This document shows, piece by piece, positions 22,230 through 34,388 of a stretch of DNA of 64,000 nucleotides. The stretch spans positions 87,954,873 to 88,018,872 of the forward strand of contig CM066326.1 of assembly GCA_033807775.1 (NCBI GenBank). Direction: 5' to 3'. The stretch is from Saussurea involucrata. Its lineage: Eukaryota; Streptophyta; Magnoliopsida; Asterales; Asteraceae. Under the pieces are notes generated by a model, which saw only the letters and a program-made list of their open reading frames with translations, ran no database searches and was not told where the DNA came from. Position 1 is the stretch's first letter. Every line of letters begins with the position of its first letter. Made by a program: the position numbers and the translations under genes.

Positions 22230-22582
22230 ATGAAGAGATGCAGTTGTGGATCATATGCAGTTTTGAGAACTTCTTGGACCTCATCAAACCCAGGAAGACG
22301 TTTCTATTGTTGCTCAAGAAAGGTATTTCATTTTGTTCAGCTTTGTGAAACATGTATTGGATTTTCCCCGATTTCTCCATCTTCAATTTCCATGGTAAAT
22401 AGGCAAGAAGTTGTGGTTTCATTGATTGGTATGACCCAGCTTTGTGTGATCGATCAAAGATGATTATTCCAGGGTTGTTAAAGTCGAAGAACAAGGTTGA
22501 ACAACAAAATCTCAGAATGAAGCAGGTTTTGTGTCTGACATGGTTGGCGATTGGAGTGTTTTTTGTTTTTAGGTTGACCTAA
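22230..22582 (+). CDS. GRF-type zinc finger / transmembrane protein in MULE-B
   Basis: Two exons, 22230-22322 and 22403-22582, around an 80-bp GT-AG intron ('aaag|gtatttc' to 'aaatag|gcaag') give 90 residues. The zinc finger is complete across the junction: 'CSCG' at 4-7, 'RTSWT' and 'NPGRRFYCC', then 'CGFIDWYDPALC'. This is the GRF consensus CxCG...NPGRxFxxC...CxFxxWxD. The C-terminus 'VLCLTWLAIGVFFVF' is a hydrophobic segment long enough to cross a membrane. GRF fingers bind single-stranded nucleic acid in some nucleases and topoisomerases; in plants a small GRF plus membrane-anchor form is common and of unknown role. It lies inside the left terminal region, convergent with the transposase. 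Intact. Confidence 0.8.
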
Positions 22583-22719
22583 ATTGTTGTAATAGGACAA
22601 GTATTGGTTACTGTAAGTTTTTGTTGTTTTTGTTGTTGTTTAATGTAATCTCAGATTGGTTATTGTAAGATGAAGTGGTTTAATGGTATATATTTGATTT
22701 GTGTACAACCATGTTCAGA

Positions 22720-23130
22720 TTGAGGAATGTATACTAATGCAAATTGCTTAATGTAATAAGTACAACCATGTTCATAGGCAACAATTGGCATAACCAAGAG
22801 CAATTTGCTTAATGTAATAAGCACAACCATGTTCATAGGCAACAAGTTCCATAAGCAACAATTGGCATAACTAATGCAAATTGCTTAATGTAATAAGTAC
22901 AATCATGTTCAGATTGAGGAATGTATACTAATGCAACTTGCTTAATGTAATAAGTACAACCATGTTCATAGGCAACAATTGGCATAACCAAGAGGTTGCA
23001 TAACCAAGTGGCTGCATAATCAACAGGTATGATTTTCACAGATTTGCATAACCAACAACTAGCAATTTCCATAACCAACAATTTACAGGTACCATAACTA
23101 ACCATTTCCATAACCAACAATTTACATGTA
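22720..23130. repeat. degenerate repeat cluster in MULE-B
   Basis: 'ttgcttaatgtaataagtac' with 'aaccatgttca' recurs at about 22743, 22806, 22883 and 22941. A 'cataaccaacaa'-type word recurs at 22970-23120. The minus-strand open frame 22833-23231 is repeat sequence and is not called as a gene. It lies in the 3' region of the transposase. Confidence 0.75.
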
Positions 23131-23294
23131 CCATAAATTGATCCCATTAGTTGTACATCCAAAAAACAGGGGATCCCATAAACTATAGTTACTTTGTCTA
23201 CTATCCAAAAACAACCACCATCATTAAACAACTATTGTTTGCATCACTAATAACCAAAAGCTACTGCTAAGCATTAAATTACATAAGAACCACA

Positions 23295-26200
23295 TCATGG
23301 GGCTTGTCCCTTGCAACTCCTAGAGTTATGACCTTGTTGCCTGCACTTCATACATCTTATTGTCTTTCCAACCTTCTTCAGCTTCCTTCCTGAATCAATC
23401 AGCTCTCCAACAACCTTCTTCCTCTTCTTCTTTGGCCTACCAATTTGAGTGTGATGGGTGGGTGGAATCAAAGTGGTTGAGCAAGTAGACTTCACCCACA
23501 ACATCCTTCCATTAATTGGTTCCAACTTAAAACTATACATATGTTTCCATGTATCCAACCAATAACTTTCATGCACCCACTTCTCAAGAACTTCAGCTTG
23601 TTCTCCATTGCTCTGCATATTCCATATACATGCAACAACATGTTTGCATGGAATTCCAGTGAGCTCCCATTTCCTGCATGAACACCATTTTTCCCTTACA
23701 TCTACAATGCATTGGTCCATCCATGGACCACTAACCTGGTATCTGCATTCACCATTCCATATGACTTGGTAATCCACAACATCATTCTTGATCTGATCAA
23801 GTACTTTTGTCACATTTGGAGTGAGAGGACCTTGTGCTTTGTCAATTAGGGTCTGCACATTTGCTATTCTCTTCATGATGTATTGCCTTATATGCTCCAA
23901 GCAGGTGATAATGGGTTTGTCCCTTCCTTCCACTAATTGTTTGTTGAATACCTCACAGATGTTGTTCAACAACACATCTGTATGACTTCTTCCTGTTATT
24001 AACATGTGTTCACCAATTGTAAGTAACATGTGTTAATTTATAATCTTCATGTATGTAACATGTGTTAAATAAGCCCAAGTACCTGTAAAATGAGACCTGG
24101 CCCAATGATGAGGGGGTATCAGTTTCAACCAATTGAATGTTTGTTCATTCACCAACTTCAGATGCTCCATCTGACGATCAAACTCCTGGACAGTGGTTGC
24201 TGAGGCACATTTCCACAACAAATCCTTGAACAGTTTACCTTTCCATGTCTTCTTCATATTTTCATGGATGTGCCTTAGGCAAAACCTGTGTTCTGCACAA
24301 GGGAATACTTGTGCAATTGCAGGTACTATTCCCTACAAGTCACACAAACATATATATATTTAACAATAACTAACAATAACTATCATAATAACTAACAGAT
24401 GTATAGAATAGAAAAGTACCTTTTGTCCGTCAGTAATGAATGTGAAATTGGAATTTGTTGCCAGATCTAGATCATCCCCTAAGCAACTTAAAAACCACCT
24501 CCATGAATCTGTGTTTTCTGCCTCAACAATGGCGTATGCAAGGGGGTATGTGCCATTATTGGAATCAATTCCAACAGCTGTGAGAATCTGTCCAGGAAAA
24601 GGACCTTTCATGAAGGCTCCATCCAACCCTAAAAAATCTCTCATGCCAGCCTTGAAACCCCTTTTCAACACCCCAAGACACACGTACACCCTCTTGAATC
24701 TTCTTGTTTGAATTGATGGGTTAGGGTCCACCTCAACCTCTAACTTCACAGTTGTGTCAGCGTTTGTTCTCTGAACTTCAGCAAGGTAGTCCCTCAAACT
24801 CTTGTACTGCTCACCATAGTCTCCACGAAGTTTATCCAAAGCCAGTGCCTTTGCTCTATGTGATTTCATCCTTGAACAGTTTTGCTCAAACTTTCTCTGC
24901 ATATCCATTTGAACAGCCTTGACAGGGATATCTGAATTGTGAATAAGGGTCTGAACTAGATTTTGGGATAGGAAAGAAAGAGTACACGCCTTCACAGATC
25001 TTGTTTGGAGACAATTATGGGTCTCCACGTATGTTTTGACCACCCAATTAACATCATTTTTCCCTTTGGAAACATGTAAGACCCAAGGACATGAGGGCCC
25101 ACTTTTTGCTTCTTTTTTCCCTAAGCTTGGACCACATTGACTTTCTTTTCTAAAATCTGGTAGGGTGCCTTTACAAACAGCCCTTAGCCTCATTGAATCA
25201 TTCTTAACTACCTGAATCTGCCTTCTAGTTAATATTGCATGCATATCAATCATTTTTTTTAATGCCATCTTTGGTACCAAATACCTTACCAACATAAAAA
25301 CTGGGAACCCCTTCTGTTTGTTCACCCACAGCCCTTTCCATCCTAATTTGTTTCAACTTTCTTTTCCTTTCCATCTCCAAATCTGACTCATCTGTGTTGC
25401 TTTCAAAATTATCATGATCCAATGCATCAACAACAATGTTGTTTTCATCTCCATCCACTTTTAACTCCCTCCTACCAATCCACTCTACATCAACATCTGT
25501 GTGTATGTGAAAGTCCATGATATCTAAGTCTACTTTGTCAACTTCATCCACAATGTAATCAGTATCATCACTGTCATCACTCTTGCAGTCATCAGTCTGT
25601 ACATTATTACTATCCTGATCACTTGCATATGCTCTATCAGTTCTATTGGGGTCAAATTGATAATCTCTGAAACCAAAATCTCTCAAATCATTAAATTCCA
25701 ACACATTAAATTCCTGTGAAAACAGTCCTTGGCTTTCAAGTTTATCAAACAAATCATTGAAGTGCTCATCTTCCAAAACATCATTAGTAGGACCAATGTG
25801 TTGGAAATCCATTACATTGACATTCTCTTGGACTTGATCACCTATATCAGGGGCATTCTCTTGGACTTGATCAACTTTATCAGGGGCATTCTCTTGGACT
25901 TGATCACCTATATCAGGGGCAGTCTCTTGGACTTGATCACCTAAGTTAGTGGCAGTCTCTTGGACTTGATCACCTATCTCATTGGCATTTTGTTGGACTT
26001 GATCAATAGTGTCATGCCATTCAATGAAAAGTTTCTTCCTGCAAGAGATAGCAACTCCTTCTTGCACCTTTTTCTGTAGTCTACTAAACTCAGGTTCGTT
26101 ATTTTCTTCAATCTCTTGTATAACAACATTAGTACCACTAGGACTAGCCAAATAAGTACCCACCCTTACTTTTCCATTGTTCAGTGTATACTTCAAACAC

Positions 26201-26645
26201 TCTGCATTCAGGAACATATTTCAACATGTTGATCACGTCCTGATCATTTCCCAAGGCTCTTAGACCAAAGTCCAAGTCCCAACCAGGGAGTCTAAAGTGA
26301 TAATAAGTAGGGATTGGTTGTCTATACCCTATTTCTGTCATCATGGCATCCAATTCATATACAGAGAACTCATCCATGTTTACTAAATCAACATAACTTA
26401 ACTTACCTTGAACATAACTCCTATCAGGTTTCTTAGTGAAAAACCCTCCATGATGAATCTTGAACATAACCAACTGAGGGTAGCAATCTGTGAAAAAAAC
26501 GATTTTTTCATTAACAAATCCAACTAACAACTGCATGACACTAAAATGGAGGGATGATAAACTGTTAGCTGCAATACATACCATATACGTCAACGTACTC
26601 GTTGGTTGATGGGTTGATTCGAATCTGCCACAAAGGACCATCCAT
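23295..26645 (-). pseudogene. MULE-B transposase, four exons, two 1-nt frameshifts
   Basis: Exons (minus): 26582-26645, 24420-26487, 24083-24332, 23295-23992; introns of 94, 87 and 90 bp with GT-AG ends. Order: PB1-like domain ('MFKIHHGGFFTKKP'); a linker with five or six tandem 'DQVQE(N/T)A' repeats and acidic stretches; MuDR DNA-binding domain; DDE domain (Asp in 'LGLDGAFMKG', Asp in 'FITDGQK', C/H motif 'CAEHRFCLRHIHE'); SWIM finger 'CSCRKWELTGIPCKHV'; basic 'RPKKKRKK'; and CCHC knuckle 'CMKCRQQGHNSRSC'. Single-base shifts occur near 26175-26180 and in a T8 run at 25253-25260. Both lie in runs or doublets, so assembly or polymerase error cannot be excluded. Otherwise complete. Confidence 0.9.
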
Positions 26646-26966
26646 TTTGCACGAAGACGAACAATCTTGCTTTGATTTTCACATACACTAAGGTTTGATG
26701 AAGAAATGGGTTTTACAGAAGCACAGAGAAGATGAAGATGGTGGCTTTGGTAATGATTAACATAAGAAAAGAAGGGTCAGCACCATAATTACATTCGGTA
26801 ATACGTAAACGAGAGGAGAATAGTGAATTGACGATTTTACCCCTGTTAATTTGGACGCGGGAAGACATTAACGGTGATATATAGACGGCGTTTAGAGGGA
26901 GGGACCATATCCATACGCTTTGTCAAACCTCAGGGACGATCCATGTAATTTTTTCGAAATAGGGAC

Positions 26967-28284
26967 TGATAATGTCGATTTTCGACATTATTTTGAATCT
27001 CAAACTAGGTGGTTTACGCATGTCTTCAAGTGAAATACGAGTATTTCATGGGTTTTTGTTGAGAAAGTATAGGTACAAGCATTTGTGTCCAAAAAAGCAG
27101 CAAAGTTGAGCTCCGGAGCTGAAAACGAGAGAAATCGAGAAAGCGCGAAACAGAATCTGGCGCCAGTGCTGGCGCCAGCCAACCCGCGCCACCATCCGCG
27201 CCAAAAACCCAAACAGAAGTTGGCGCCAGTCATGGCGCCAGTCCATCCGCGCCGGCGCTGGCCCCGACGCCCAGTTTTATAAAACTTATTCTGCAGCTAG
27301 GTTTTGGGAGGCATCACACACACGACGGCCAGAGACGTTTAGGAGGCGATTTTGGGAGACTTTTTACACCTTTCGAAGCCACGATAGAGGAGGAATCGAC
27401 GAGTAATTCACGACGCAAAGCGGATTCAAGCTAAAAAAAGGGAGTTCATCATCTTTCACCATTACATCTTTTACACTCTCGTTTATTATGTTTTCACACA
27501 CGTTTCCATCCCCTTTTCTTGCGTTTGTATTCCCCAACATCATGAACTAATCTTAAGATGTTGGGGGTTGGATTGAATTAGGTTTGAACATATGAATGGA
27601 TGACGATTGAACATTTATCAATTTTTCTTAATTAATGAAGCATGTGATTTCGTTCTTAACGCTTTTGTGAGTTTGGCCAATTTACAATTGATTTGTTGTT
27701 AGCAATTAAGTTCGAGAGAATAGATTGTTATTTAGAATTACAAATTGCATGCCTAAGGTGAGAAAGGAGATAGAAATATTCCGAGTAAACCTTAGTCCCA
27801 TTATAATCTTGTGTTTAATGTGTTTTGAACTACATAGGTTAAGATTGAGAGATTTAACTTATGTTTTCCAAGATAAAAACTGTGGTTGCTTGAGAAAGAA
27901 CCACGCTTTGATTTAAAACCCGTTGTTGCTTGAGAAAGAACAACGGTGCTATAAAAGATTGGGTATTCATTAACGGGAATAACTGGTATTGTTTTGAGTC
28001 AGACGTTTGTGTATGAAAACCATAGGATTTCCAACCCCCAACTGTTTTCTCTATCGGAAGTTTCCAAAGCTGTTTACTGTCTTGTTTTTGATTTGTCTTC
28101 TTGCCATTAATTAGTTAAAACCAACCATCCATCAATTTCCAATCGTTCAGTTAATAGTTTTTACAGTCATTGTGGTACTTAACACCAAGTTCCTGTGGAT
28201 TCGATACTCGTACTTACGTACGTATTACTTGAGACGACACCGTACACTTGCGGCTAGTTAAGGAGGGTGTAAACCCGCCTATCA
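26967..28284 (+). repeat. 5' LTR of Athila-like element
   Basis: TGATAATGTC...CCTATCA, 1318 bp. A TATA box 'tataaaa' at 27278-27284 follows a GC-rich block (27163-27270) with four palindromic 'tggcgcca' words. Short open frames on both strands are not genes. Confidence 0.97.
27278..27284 (+). promoter_or_regulatory. LTR TATA box
   Basis: 'tataaaa' about 310 bp into the LTR, repeated at 33382-33388 in the 3' LTR. The U3/R boundary is expected about 30 bp downstream. Confidence 0.6.
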
Positions 28285-28289
28285 AGTTT

Positions 28290-28309
28290 TTGGCGCCGCT
28301 GCCGGGGAA
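28290..28309 (+). other. primer binding site (tRNA-Asp)
   Basis: 'tggcgccgctgccggggaac' begins five bases after the LTR. It matches the complement of the plant tRNA-Asp 3' end (TGGCGCCGTTGCCGGGG) with one mismatch. Confidence 0.85.
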
Positions 28310-28497
28310 CTTGTTTTGTGTTGATATCACTACCAGTTGTAGGGATTATTACATTGAGCATTTTTTTATTTTTTTATTTTTGCAATTTATTTTTATTTCA
28401 TTTTTCGTATTCAAGATTTTGACCCAAGTTTCTTGTTACTTCATTGCTGCAAGTTCTGATTGGTGACTTACTTTTTGCTGTAGATTGCTTCTAGTTT

Positions 28498-31065
28498 ATG
28501 CTAAGAAGGAGTTCCTCTGGTGAACTCGAACAGTTTGATCCTGAAATCGAAAGGACTGCAAGGAGGTTAAGGAGGCAAGCCAGACTCAGAAGTCAGCAAG
28601 AAATGGAGGGTCTAGACAACGACAACATCAATGATGGGGAAGATTGGGGAGAAGGGTTCGCCATGGGTAACGGGGAACCAATTCCAAACGTGAATGCAAA
28701 CAACCCCAACAACCAGAACCATAATGTTAATCCCGGTCTCAACAACGTTCACAACAACAATGTTAACAATAACAACGTTAACAACAATGGTGTTAACAAC
28801 AATGTGAATCATCCGCCACCACCACGACAGAGAGTGCCTATGCGGAATTTTGCTAATCCGAACATGGGGGCCGTCCAGAGAGGACCTTATGTTCCTCCGA
28901 TTGCAGCAAATAATTTTGAAATCAAGACTGGCACCATCCAATTGGTGCAAGCAAATATGTTTGGAGGAGCGGCATCTGAAGACCCGCACATCCATTTGAG
29001 AACATTTGAGAAGATTTGCAACACCTTCAAGGTGAATGGGGTTGACCCAGGTTCGATCAAACTCCGACTCTTTCCGTTTTCATTGAGGGGTCGAGCGGCT
29101 GAATGGGAAGAGAGTCTACCAAATGGGCAGATTCGTACATGGAATGATATGGTGATGGCCTTCTTAAACAAATTCTTTCCACCGGGGTGAACAGCCCAAT
29201 TGCTGTCAGATATCACCCATTTTGGTCAATGGGATAGCGAGTCCTTCTATGAAGCTTGGGAACGGTACAAGGGTATGCTAAAGAAGTGCCCTCATCATGG
29301 TCTGCAGGAATGGATGGTTATCAAAACGTTCTATCAGGGGTTGCATCCACATCATAAGAATGACCTCACTTCTGCTGCTGGTGGTGCACTAATGAATATG
29401 TCATATGAAGCTGCATACGAGTTGATTGAGAATCTTGCGGAACATAGTTATGCCACTCCTCGGTCAGCCACTAGGAAGGTGGCAAGTGTGCAAGAAAGTG
29501 ATGAAATGAAGGTTATCAAGGCACAATTGGCAGCTATCACGAATCAGCTGAAAGGGACAACGATTCAGCCAACTCTCCAAGGGGATATGGGCTGTCAAGA
29601 GTCATTTGGTTCACCTCAAGAGTTTCCTCCACCGGAGCAAGTGCAATTTCTTCAAAACCGCAATAACCGGCCGAGGAACGACCCGTTCTCAAATACTTAT
29701 AATGAAGGGTGGAAACGACATCCCAATTTCTCATGGAGCCAGCCTCAAAATGTTCAAAAAGAGCCCATGTTTCAGCAGCAACAAAATCAGTACGGTAACA
29801 CTTCTAACTCTTCTACTCAATCTTCTAATGTTTATCGTCCTCCAGGTTACAATCAAAGGAGGCAAGAAGAATCACAAGGAGGGGAGAAAAAGTCCGGATT
29901 GGAAGAGATGCTAATGAAGTTTGTGTCAAAGATGGACAATGCGGTTGGAGAGTTGACATCATCTGTTGGTACATTGTCAAGTTCAGTCGGAACGATAAGA
30001 GCTGCGACAGAGCAGAACACCGCATCAATTCGAATTCTTGAGGGACAAATGGGACAGATGGCAGAGGCGTTAGCTGTTCGGAGTCAAGGCACGTTTTCGA
30101 GTCAGACTGAAACGAAGAACCGGGAACAATGTAATGCCATTTATCTTAGAAGTGGCAAGGAGCTGAATGGAGAGCCAATACGAGAGCCCACATCAAAAGG
30201 AACCGATCCTAAAGAGAAAGAGGTCGAGATCATGGAAGTGACTGAGCTAGAAGCCGATGAGGTTGTGATTGAAGAGAACAAGAAAAGTGAAGAGAAAAAG
30301 CCGGTAGTCTAACCATTTGTACCACCACTACCATTCCCTAATCGAGTGAAGGCACACAATGATGAGGAACAATTCAAGAAGTTCCTCGACATATTCAAGA
30401 AGCTTCACATCAATATCCCTTTCGCGGAGGCACTCGCCCAAATGCCGACATACCTCAAGTTCATGAAGGAGATCTTATCAAAGAAGAGGGCAGTCGATCA
30501 CCAATCGACCATTGCACTTACTGAAGAGTGCAGTGCAATCATCCGGAACAAGCTTCCGCCGAAGCTTAAGGATCCAGGGAGTTTTTCAATCCTTATTCAA
30601 ATTGGTGATATTCGTTTTAATAAAGTGTTGTGTGATTTAGGGGCGAGTATTAACTTAATGCCTCTATCTATTTTCAGGAAGCTCGGATTGGGGGAAGTGA
30701 AGCCGATGTACATGACGCTCAAGCTGGCGGATCGATCCATAGTGTACCCATATGGAGTGGTAGAGGACATGCTCATCAAAGTGGGAAAGTTTTACTTTCC
30801 GGTGGATTTCGTGGTGATGGACATCGACGAAGATATAGAAGTCCCGCTGATACTGAGAAGATCCTTCTTAGCCACCAGCCGAGCACTGATAGATGTGGAG
30901 GAAGGAGAGGTGACCTTACGAGTTGATGATGAAAAGGCGATATTCAAGATGTTTGAGAGTGGGAAGCACAAAGACGGAGTTGGTCATGGCAAGCAAGAGG
31001 TGGAAGAATCCGCGAAGAATCGCAAGTGTGGGCGAATCAATTCCGCGGATACCGAACCAAGCTGA
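28498..31065 (+). pseudogene. Athila-like gag-protease, two in-frame stops
   Basis: One frame from ATG 28498 to 31065, with stops at 29188-29190 (TGA) and 30310-30312 (TAA). Gag: an Asn-rich linker ('NNVNNNNVNNN'), then the retrotransposon gag core ('KLRLFPFSLRGRAAEWEES' and 'FYEAWERYKGMLKKCPHHG'), a Gln/Asn-rich region, a heptad-like segment around 29930-30060, and the family marker 'AIYLRSGKEL'. No CCHC zinc knuckle is visible. The protease region contains 'CDLGASINLMPLSIF'. The frame ends at 31065 without reverse transcriptase. The element would have to be moved by proteins supplied in trans. Ribosomes would make only a truncated gag from this copy. Confidence 0.9.
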
Positions 31066-33070
31066 GAGCCACACAGTCGTGCCACGACTTTAAATACGAC
31101 GCTGGGTGGGAGGAAACCCACCGAGGTGTGCATTTTCTTTATTTTTCTGCATTTGGTGTGTCTTTTTGAAATTTTTTTTTTTGTTTTCTTTGCTTTCTTT
31201 TTCCTTTTGTTTTTGTTCTTGCATCCCCTTCTCCGTCATCTCCGATATCTTCCAACTGGGCGTTCCGATCTTTCAAGAGAATCTCTCCGGGCAAACAGGT
31301 ATGTTCTAATTCATTATGTTAATGAGTGGTGTACGATGTTTATTTCAGTATTAGTTAAACGAGATGCAACAAACCTAAGTTTCACTTAGGTTTGGGGTGC
31401 CTCACTTTTTAAACATCTACACACTCACTTTTATCCCGGTGCAAACCTCGGTTTCACCGAGGTTTGGGGTTGCCCATGTTTTTGAAAATGCTAGATTAGC
31501 TCTTTGTGCTTCATGTAATGTTATGCCTTACCTGTTTAATACCTGTAATAACCGCACAACGATACTTGTCTTAGTATCGCCTACGCCGATACTTGCACAT
31601 TGGGGACAATGTGTGGGTAAGGTTTGGGGTAGCCCAATCGGGCCCACGTTTATGCACGTAGATTTCCCGCACCTCTGCATGCTTAGATTACTTTAGCCCA
31701 AATTTTTGTTTTGAATGATCAAGACCGACCATTGTGGGAAGAATCTTGTGATAGTGACGTGACCATTAGGGAAGGACTGGGAAAGGACATGACTAGGGAC
31801 ATTAGTGGAGACCGCCCTATAGTGAGGCTTGAGCCTAAAAGACATTATTCATGTCGAGGGATTCATATACGAAAATCATATACACTTTTTCGAGTTCCTT
31901 GTCGTGAATATAGAATGATCTCGCTATATTATTGCATTGAGTAGCAAAGACGACCATCGGAATATTAGGTAAGGGTGTAGTAGACTATATCGTGTGGACC
32001 TTAAGAGATGATTCCAGGCATTGTGTGTTTGTTTAACCCTGTTTTTAGCTTTCGTACCCTTTCACCCATTTGTGTGTAACCATAGCCCTTTGTAGCCATA
32101 CACTCACCTTTTCATTTCAGACCCACCTTTAAACCCAAGCCAAAAGCCTTAGCCAACCATATCCGAAAATGTGTCAATCTAAGCGGTAATGAACAATGAG
32201 AAGATAGAGCGGAAAAGAAAATAGTGTAGGCCAGTCAGTGAGAATGAATTGGATCAATGTAACCCAATAAATGGAAAAGAGGGCCAATGATGCCCCAATA
32301 AAAAAATGTGGACCAAGGAAGTCCCAACTGAAGAAAAAAAAATGTATAGAGAAAATGCAAAAAGAAAAAAATACAGTTATTAGTGATAGCGTCCATAGTA
32401 GCAGAAAATAAGAGAGTCAAAGCGACTCCAATAGTGACAAAGAAGGCCAAATAATAGAGCGGAAAGCTATAGAGTTCATAACAACTAACGGTTGACACGC
32501 CGAGGATTTTTGCCCTTTTACCCTTCGTTTCTAAGCCATAACCCTAGCCCCGTTACAACCCTCGTAAAGACCGGGATGATCTTTTGGAAAATGTGATTAG
32601 AGTCTACGACTGCCTTTACCAATATTCCATGTCTTGCTGCTTGATTCCTTTCTGAGATCAACTTTTTGAACATTTGTGCGTCTTTCAATAGAGTTGTCAT
32701 GTAATTATTGCGTATTCTTGTACATAAACTCTTTAGACATGACAACATGTGCGATAACCTAGGTTCGAGCGAATTGAGCGAATCCCGTGAGGTAGGGTCG
32801 AGGCGAAATGTTTTCCTTAGTATGTCCGAACCTAGAACAACCTTAATGGAAACAAAGCAGTCACGAGTTCAACTTACAATGGAAGGTTATAGATCAAACG
32901 AAATAGGAATGAGGCGAGAATGAGATAGGCATTCACGGGTATGGGAAGTCACCAGTGCATCACGTGGTACCAAATGGGAGTGTGCAGTTATTACGTTTCT
33001 CTAATATGTGCTTTTATTCTATTTTATCGCTATTTTGCTTGAGGACAAGCAACGCTCGGTTTGGGGTTGT
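31066..33070 (+). other. non-coding 3' interior of the Athila-like element
   Basis: 2 kb with no reverse transcriptase, integrase or envelope-like frame. A recurring word 'aggtttggggt' (31388, 31460, 31628) and the terminal 'gaggacaagcaacgctcggt' followed by 'ttggggttgt' are characteristic of Athila/Tat-type 3' regions. Confidence 0.75.
33056..33070 (+). other. polypurine-like tract before 3' LTR
   Basis: 'cggtttggggttgt' directly abuts the 3' LTR. Purine content is imperfect, so the exact plus-strand primer is uncertain. Confidence 0.4.
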
Positions 33071-34388
33071 TGATAATGTCGATTTTCGACATTATTTTGA
33101 ATCTCAAACTAGGTGGTTTACGCATGTATTCAAGTGAAATACGAGTATTTCATGGGTTTTTGTTGAGAAAGTATAGGTACAAGCATTTGTGTCCAAAAAA
33201 GCAGCAAAGTTGAGCTCCGGAGCTGAAAACGAGAGAAATCGAGAAAGCGCGAAACAGAATCTGGCGCCAGTGCTGGCGCCAGCCAACCCGCGCCACCATC
33301 CGCGCCAAAAACCCAAACAGAAGTTGGCGCCAGTCATGGCGCCAGTCCATCCGCGCCGGCGCTGGCCCCGACGCCCAGTTTTATAAAACTTATTCTGCAG
33401 CTAGGTTTTGGGAGGCATCACACACACGACGGCCAGAGACGTTTAGGAGGCGATTTTGGGAGACTTTTTACACCTTTCGAAGCCACGATAGAGGAGGAAT
33501 CGACGAGTAATTCACGACGCAAAGCGGATTCAAGCTAAAAAAAGGGAGTTCATCATCTTTCACCATTACATCTTTTACACTCTCGTTTATTATGTTTTCA
33601 CACACGTTTCCATCCCCTTTTCTTGCGTTTGTATTCCCCAACATCATGAACTAATCTTAAGATGTTGGGGGTTGGATTGAATTAGGTTTGAACATATGAA
33701 TGGATGACGATTGAACATTTATCAATTTTTCTTAATTAATGAAGCATGTGATTTCGTTCTTAACGCTTTTGTGAGTTTGGCCAATTTACAATTGATTTGT
33801 TGTTAGCAATTAAGTTCGAGAGAATAGATTGTTATTTAGAATTACAAATTGCATGCCTAAGGTGAGAAAGGAGATAGAAATATTCCGAGTAAACCTTAGT
33901 CCCATTATAATCTTGTGTTTAATGTGTTTTGAACTACATAGGTTAAGATTGAGAGATTTAACTTATGTTTTCCAAGATAAAAATTGTGGTTGCTTGAGAA
34001 AGAACCACGCTTTGATTTAAAACCCGTTGTTGCTTGAGAAAGAACAACGGTGCTATAAAAGATTGGGTATTCATTAACGGGAATAACTGGTATTGTTTTG
34101 AGTCAGACGTTTGTGTATGAAAACCATAGGATTTCCAACCCCCAACTGTTTTCTCTATCGGAAGTTTCCAAAGCTGTTTACTGTCTTGTTTTTGATTTGT
34201 CTTCTTGCCATTAATTAGTTAAAACCAACCATCCCTCAATTTCCAATCGTTCAGTTAATAGTTTTTACAGTCATTGTGGTACTTAACACCAAGTTCCTGT
34301 GGATTCGATACTCGTACTTACGTACGTATTACTTGAGACGACACCGTACACTTGCGACTAGTTAAGGAGGGTGTAAACCCGCCTATCA
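33071..34388 (+). repeat. 3' LTR of Athila-like element
   Basis: 1318 bp, same length as the 5' LTR. Noted differences: 'catgtattc' vs 'catgtcttc', 'aaaattgtgg' vs 'aaaactgtgg', 'ccctcaat' vs 'ccatcaat', 'gcgactag' vs 'gcggctag'. Confidence 0.97.

Larger units (their letters stand above)
21936..26966. mobile_element. MULE-B: coding Mutator-like transposon (left and main part)
   Basis: The left terminus 'gagtaaattacatatttggt' is followed by an inverted-repeat arm matching 26840-26966. The right arm is interrupted by an Athila-like LTR element and resumes at 34389-34435 ('gggaccaaatccaaaaagca' onwards). The last bases of the right terminus ('tttactc') are missing. It carries a minus-strand transposase and a convergent plus-strand GRF-zinc-finger gene. 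About 5.1 kb without the insertion. Confidence 0.92.
26967..34388 (+). mobile_element. young Athila-like LTR retrotransposon, gag-protease only
   Basis: Two 1318-bp LTRs with TG...CA ends differ at about four positions that I could find. They are flanked by a perfect 5-bp duplication GGGAC (26962-26966, 34389-34393). The primer binding site matches plant tRNA-Asp. Gag and an aspartic protease region are present in one frame, but no reverse transcriptase, RNase H or integrase is seen in the 4.8-kb interior. Gag style ('LRSGKEL'), 'CDLGAS' protease and tRNA-Asp primer fit the Athila branch of Ty3/gypsy. With the commonly used plant LTR rate, four differences imply an insertion age on the order of 0.1 million years. 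It is inserted in the right TIR of MULE-B. Confidence 0.95.

Noticed and set aside
27000..27282. Small open frames in the Athila-like LTR, identical at 33104-33386
   Set aside because: They occur on both strands of LTR promoter/leader sequence with no protein features, and are duplicated only because the LTR is.
32235..32748. Minus-strand frames in the Athila-like interior as an envelope gene
   Set aside because: Short, Phe/Leu-rich and without conserved features. The region is best described as non-coding.
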